Shown piece by piece: positions 6,750 through 9,266 of a stretch of DNA of 9,266 bases. Both the position numbers and the translations under genes were made by a program. The stretch's first letter is position 1; the number at the start of each line of letters is the position of its first letter. Origin of the DNA: Micrococcaceae bacterium UBA7136 (lineage in GTDB: Bacteria > Actinomycetota > Actinomycetes > Actinomycetales > Micrococcaceae); the NCBI GenBank assembly GCA_002492045.1, contig DKXC01000108.1, positions 1 through 9,266 of the forward strand, in the 5' to 3' direction. The notes below the pieces were generated by a model. That model was not told the origin of the DNA and searched no databases. It saw only the letters and a list, made by a program, of their open reading frames with translations.

Positions 6750-6796
6750 AAGAAAACAAAGAGGCGGCCCCTCCCCTAGTAAGGAAGGACCGCCCC
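6750..6796 (-). terminator. Probable terminator after rplQ
   Basis: On the minus strand GGCGG (6794-6790) pairs with CCGCC (6767-6763), with an interrupted inner stem (CCTT/GGGG-type pairs), and is followed by TCTTTGTTTTCTTT. It lies about 22 bases after the rplQ stop and would mark the end of the alpha operon ahead of truA. The stem is imperfect, so termination may be partial. Confidence 0.7.
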
Positions 6797-6817
6797 TAAT
6801 CTACCGGAAACTAGAAA

Positions 6818-7492
6818 TTAGTCCTCGGAGATGGTCTGAGCTGCAGCACCACCGGCAGGTGCGTAACCTGCGGCCTCAGCTGATTCCTTGGTGTCGAACC
6901 AAATCTCAGCCTGGGTGTTGGCGTACCAGCGGGAGCCGGGTACGTGGTACTTCATGGAGTCAGCGTTACCCTTGATGGTGTAGCCCTCGGGAGCCTCACC
7001 GGACTCCAGGGGAGCAGCTGCGCCAGCAGGCAGGTCAGAAGCAGGAGCCTCAGTGACAGCCTTGGGTGCTTCTTCCTTAACAGCGGCGGTCTCAGCTACC
7101 TTGCCGGCCTCAGCAACAGCAGCAGCGGTAGCGACGGGCTCCATGACCAGTTCAATAACAGCCATGGGGGCGTTGTCGCCCTTGCGGTTACCGATCTTGG
7201 TGATGCGGGTGTAGCCACCGGGACGCTCAGCCATTGCAGGAGCAATGACGGTGAAGAGCTCGTGAACTACAGACTTGTTGCCGATGGAGCGCAGGACGCG
7301 ACGGCGAGCAGACAGGTCACCCTTCTTAGCGAAGGTGATCAGACGCTCAGCGACGGGACGCATACGCTTGGCCTTGGTCAGGGTGGTGGTGATGCGCTTG
7401 TGCTCGAAGAGCTGCTGAGACAGGTTGTTCAGCATGATGCGCTCATGGGTCGGTGAACCGCCCAGGCGGGGACCCTTAGTGGGAGTAGGCAT
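6818..7492 (-). CDS. rplQ: 50S ribosomal protein L17 (bL17) with C-terminal extension
   Basis: bL17 lies on the 50S surface near the polypeptide exit. The core is residues 1-118: MPTPTKGPRLGGSPTHERIM at the N-terminus, then LEHKRI-type segment at 29-34 (FEHKRI), TLTKAKRMRPVAERLI at 38-52 and the closing MAVIELV at 110-116. It continues with an Ala/Glu/Pro-rich linker (119-167) and a distinct segment at 168-212: YTIKGNADSMKYHVPGS, RWYANTQAEIWFD and SAEAAGYAPAG. The total of 224 residues is nearly twice the ~120 of most bacteria. I recall a similar small module at the end of other actinobacterial L17 proteins and some secreted proteins, but know no function. The ATG at 7492 has AGGAG eight bases upstream. 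It follows rpoA by 108 bases, as in the alpha operon. Confidence 0.97.
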   Translation of the reverse strand: MPTPTKGPRLGGSPTHERIMLNNLSQQLFEHKRITTTLTKAKRMRPVAERLITFAKKGDLSARRRVLRSIGNKSVVHELFTVIAPAMAERPGGYTRITKIGNRKGDNAPMAVIELVMEPVATAAAVAEAGKVAETAAVKEEAPKAVTEAPASDLPAGAAAPLESGEAPEGYTIKGNADSMKYHVPGSRWYANTQAEIWFDTKESAEAAGYAPAGGAAAQTISED

Positions 7493-7600
7493 AATTTTTT
7501 CTCCTGGTTTGCCGTTCTACCTGGCCCAGAGGACCGGGCAGAACCAAAGTTTGACTAGGTGTTAAGGCCTCTTAAAGCTTAGGCCTTGACTGCCGGTGTC
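7493..7600 (-). other. rpoA-rplQ spacer with two inverted repeats
   Basis: This 108-base gap has AAGGCCT (7564-7570) with AGGCCTT (7581-7587), a 7-bp hairpin around a 10-base loop just after the rpoA stop, and a larger pairing near 7512-7545 (GTTCT/AGAAC around GCCC/GGGC). Neither is followed by a T-run on the minus strand, so I read them as processing or stability hairpins and not as terminators. Confidence 0.45.
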
Positions 7601-8584
7601 TTAGTAGCTGTCATCGTCCTGCAGGCGGGAACCCAGGTCCATACCGGCGGGTGAGTCCTTGAGGGACAGGCCCAGCTCTGCCAGCTTGGCCTTGACCTCA
7701 TCGATGGACTTGGCACCGAAGTTGCGGATGTCCATGAGGTCAGCTTCACTGCGGGTGACGAGTTCACCCACGGTGTGGATGCCCTCGCGCTTGAGGCAGT
7801 TGTAGGAGCGGACGGTCATGTCCAGGTCCTCGATGGGCAGAGCCAGGTCTGCGGCCATGGACTCGTCAGCAGGTGACGGGCCAACTTCGATACCTTCTGC
7901 GGCGGTGTTGAGCTCACGGGCCAGGCCGAAGAGCTCAACCAGGGTGTTACCTGCGGATGCGACTGCATCGCGAGGAGCGATTGCTTCCTTGGTTTCGACG
8001 TCCAGGGTAAGGGAGTCGAAGTCGGTGCGCTGCTCAACACGGGTTGCGCTGACGCGGAAGGTGACCTTCAGAACGGGTGAGTAGATGGAGTCAACCGGAA
8101 TCCGGCCGATCTCTGCGTCACCGGTCTTATTCTGAGCAGCTGAGACGTAGCCACGGCCACGCTCAATGGTCAGCTCTGCGTTGAAGTTAGCGCGGTGGTT
8201 GAGGGTTGCAATGTGGAGGTCCGGGTTGTGGATCTCTACGCCTGCGGGCACCTCGATGTCACCTGCGGTCAGTTCACCTTCGCCCTGGCCACGCAGGTAG
8301 GCAACTACAGGCTCGTCATTCTCAGAAGAGATAGAGAGCTTCTTGATGTTCAAGATGATCTCGGTGACGTCCTCGGTCACACCTTCAACGGTGCTGAATT
8401 CGTGCAGTACACCATCAATCCGGATGCTGGTTACAGCAGCACCGGGGATGGAGGAAAGCAGGGTGCGACGCAGGGAGTTGCCCAGGGTGTAGCCGAAGCC
8501 GGGTTCCAGGGGCTCGATGGTGAAGCGTGAACGGTTTTCCGATACGGTCTCTTCACGCAGGATGGGGCGCTGTGCAATGAGCAC
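7601..8584 (-). CDS. rpoA: DNA-directed RNA polymerase subunit alpha
   Basis: The alpha subunit dimerises to nucleate RNA polymerase assembly and contacts promoters and activators. The N-terminal domain (about 1-230) carries GYTLGNSLRRTLLSSIPGAA (31-50), the assembly motif. The C-terminal domain (about 248-310) has TVRSYNCLKREGI at 257-269, where Arg259 matches E. coli Arg265 for UP-element DNA contact, and NFGAKSIDEVKAKLAELGL at 288-306. The tail is acidic (QDDDSY). I place the start at GTG 8584 (327 residues, first residues LIAQRP as in other actinobacteria): AAAGGA lies a few bases upstream, and this site falls inside the codons of the 13-residue extension that an ATG at 8623 would add. 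It follows rpsK directly, without rpsD. Confidence 0.98.
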   Translation of the reverse strand: MLIAQRPILREETVSENRSRFTIEPLEPGFGYTLGNSLRRTLLSSIPGAAVTSIRIDGVLHEFSTVEGVTEDVTEIILNIKKLSISSENDEPVVAYLRGQGEGELTAGDIEVPAGVEIHNPDLHIATLNHRANFNAELTIERGRGYVSAAQNKTGDAEIGRIPVDSIYSPVLKVTFRVSATRVEQRTDFDSLTLDVETKEAIAPRDAVASAGNTLVELFGLARELNTAAEGIEVGPSPADESMAADLALPIEDLDMTVRSYNCLKREGIHTVGELVTRSEADLMDIRNFGAKSIDEVKAKLAELGLSLKDSPAGMDLGSRLQDDDSY

Positions 8585-8590
8585 TATATT

Positions 8591-8597
8591 TCCTTTC
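8591..8597 (-). promoter_or_regulatory. Ribosome binding site that fixes the rpoA start
   Basis: GAAAGGA on the minus strand, 6 bases before GTG 8584. It argues against the in-frame ATG at 8623. Confidence 0.8.
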
Positions 8598-8598
8598 G

Positions 8599-8623
8599 GT
8601 GAGCATCCGCTATATGAGCTCAC
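8599..8623 (-). repeat. Hairpin next to the rpoA ribosome site
   Basis: GTGAGC (8599-8604) and GCTCAC (8618-8623) are a perfect 6-bp inverted repeat with a 13-base loop, ending one base from the rpoA ribosome site. The right side also holds the palindrome TGAGCTCA (8615-8622). It could tune rpoA translation; this is inference. Confidence 0.4.
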
Positions 8624-8727
8624 AGGTTGGGAAAAACGGGTGAGGAAGCAGACGAAGCAGTCTGTTCATTGGCTGCGAGACGGGCCCACAGCCGCCCGAA
8701 AATCGGGAGGGTCTAGACAGCTAGGGT

Positions 8728-9132
8728 TTAGACGTGGCGGCGCTTCGGGGGACGGCAACCGTTGTGAGCAACGGGGGTGACGTCCTGGATGGAGCCAACT
8801 TCCAGACCAGCGGCCTGCAGGGAGCGGATAGCGGTTTCACGGCCGGGGCCGGGACCCTTAACGAAGACGTCGATCTTGCGAACGCCGTGCTCCTGGGCAC
8901 GCTTAGCTGCTGCCTCAGCTGCCATCTGAGCTGCGTAGGGGGTGGACTTACGGGAACCGTTGAAGCCCATTTCACCTGCGGAAGACCAGGAGATTACAGC
9001 ACCGGAGGGGTCAGTGATAGACACGATGGTGTTGTTGAAGGTGGACTTGATGTGTGCCTGGCCGGCAACAATATTCTTGGAAACCTTGCGGCGGCCGGTA
9101 CGCTTGGCCGCTGCGCGAGTCTTGGGAGGCAT
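8728..9132 (-). CDS. rpsK: 30S ribosomal protein S11 (uS11)
   Basis: uS11 lies on the 30S platform near the E-site and mRNA exit. All family blocks are clear: HIKSTFNNTIVSITD at 27-41, SAGEMGFNGSRKSTPYAAQM at 51-70, VFVKGPGPGRETAIR at 89-103, and the conserved end DVTPVAHNGCRPPKRRHV (117-134). Length 134 is typical. The ATG at 9132 has AGGAG eight bases upstream. It lies 71 bases after the rpsM stop and is followed by rpoA after 143 bases. Confidence 0.99.
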   Translation of the reverse strand: MPPKTRAAAKRTGRRKVSKNIVAGQAHIKSTFNNTIVSITDPSGAVISWSSAGEMGFNGSRKSTPYAAQMAAEAAAKRAQEHGVRKIDVFVKGPGPGRETAIRSLQAAGLEVGSIQDVTPVAHNGCRPPKRRHV

Positions 9133-9203
9133 TTTTGATTCTCCTACAAAGTTTTGGTTGAAGTGTTGGCCCTACAAATACTGTGAGAGGGGCTCAGCAC
9201 TGT

Positions 9204-9266
9204 TTACTTCTTCTTACCTGCGACGGTACGCTTGGGGCCCTTGCGGGTACGGGCGTTGGTCTTGCT
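9204..9266 (-). CDS. rpsM: 30S ribosomal protein S13 (uS13), C-terminal end only
   Basis: The last 20 codons of a gene running off the right edge, ending at TAA 9206-9204. They read TNARTRKGPKRT followed by a Lys-rich tail, the typical uS13 C-terminus, which reaches between tRNAs at the A and P sites. Its place just upstream of rpsK agrees with the alpha operon. Confidence 0.95.
   Translation of the reverse strand, partial: SKTNARTRKGPKRTVAGKKK

Noticed and set aside
6944..7456. A 170-codon open frame on the + strand opposite rplQ
   Set aside because: Low-complexity Ser/Gly/Leu-rich translation, explained as the reverse complement of rplQ.
8585..8623. Longer rpoA starting at ATG 8623
   Set aside because: The added 13 residues cover the ribosome site and are not found in the alpha subunit family; GTG 8584 gives the normal N-terminus.
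8734..9138. A 134-codon open frame on the + strand opposite rpsK
   Set aside because: It mirrors rpsK almost end to end; uS11 on the minus strand explains the sequence fully.

Overview
This window is a stretch of an actinobacterial chromosome, most likely from the Micrococcales/Micrococcaceae; a Rothia-like organism is my best guess, judged from protein style and not from any search. The evidence is the gene order rpsM-rpsK-rpoA-rplQ-truA ... rplM-rpsI ... glmM on one strand, rpoA next to rpsK with no rpsD between them, a uS9 with a long acidic N-terminal tail, a bL17 with a long C-terminal extension, frequent GTG/TTG starts and moderately high GC.

Left part, + strand (1-1620): the C-terminal end of pantothenate kinase (coaA), which carries an apparent one-base frameshift right at the window edge; a stop/start-overlapping secreted VanY-type D,D-carboxypeptidase; then mscL, the large mechanosensitive channel. 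Two hairpin terminators (1645-1680 and 1717-1755) separate this from the oppositely oriented right part, and the second looks bidirectional.

Right part, - strand (1784-9266), read right to left in transcription order: end of rpsM, rpsK, rpoA, rplQ, [terminator], truA, a 294-base gap with a possible promoter and long leader, rplM, rpsI, [terminator], ppk2, glmM. The first four genes are the alpha-operon end (small-subunit proteins, RNA polymerase alpha, bL17). truA makes tRNA pseudouridine. rplM-rpsI encode uL13 and uS9 as a two-gene unit. ppk2 (polyphosphate kinase 2) and glmM (phosphoglucosamine mutase, for UDP-GlcNAc and peptidoglycan) look like a two-gene operon with their own promoter near 4290-4318.

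Most of the window is ordinary housekeeping DNA and I see no phage, IS, CRISPR or defence system. Points worth a second look are the coaA frameshift, the extra small domain on bL17, a three-arm inverted repeat ahead of mscL, the structured leaders of rplM and rpoA, and the two possible starts of ppk2.
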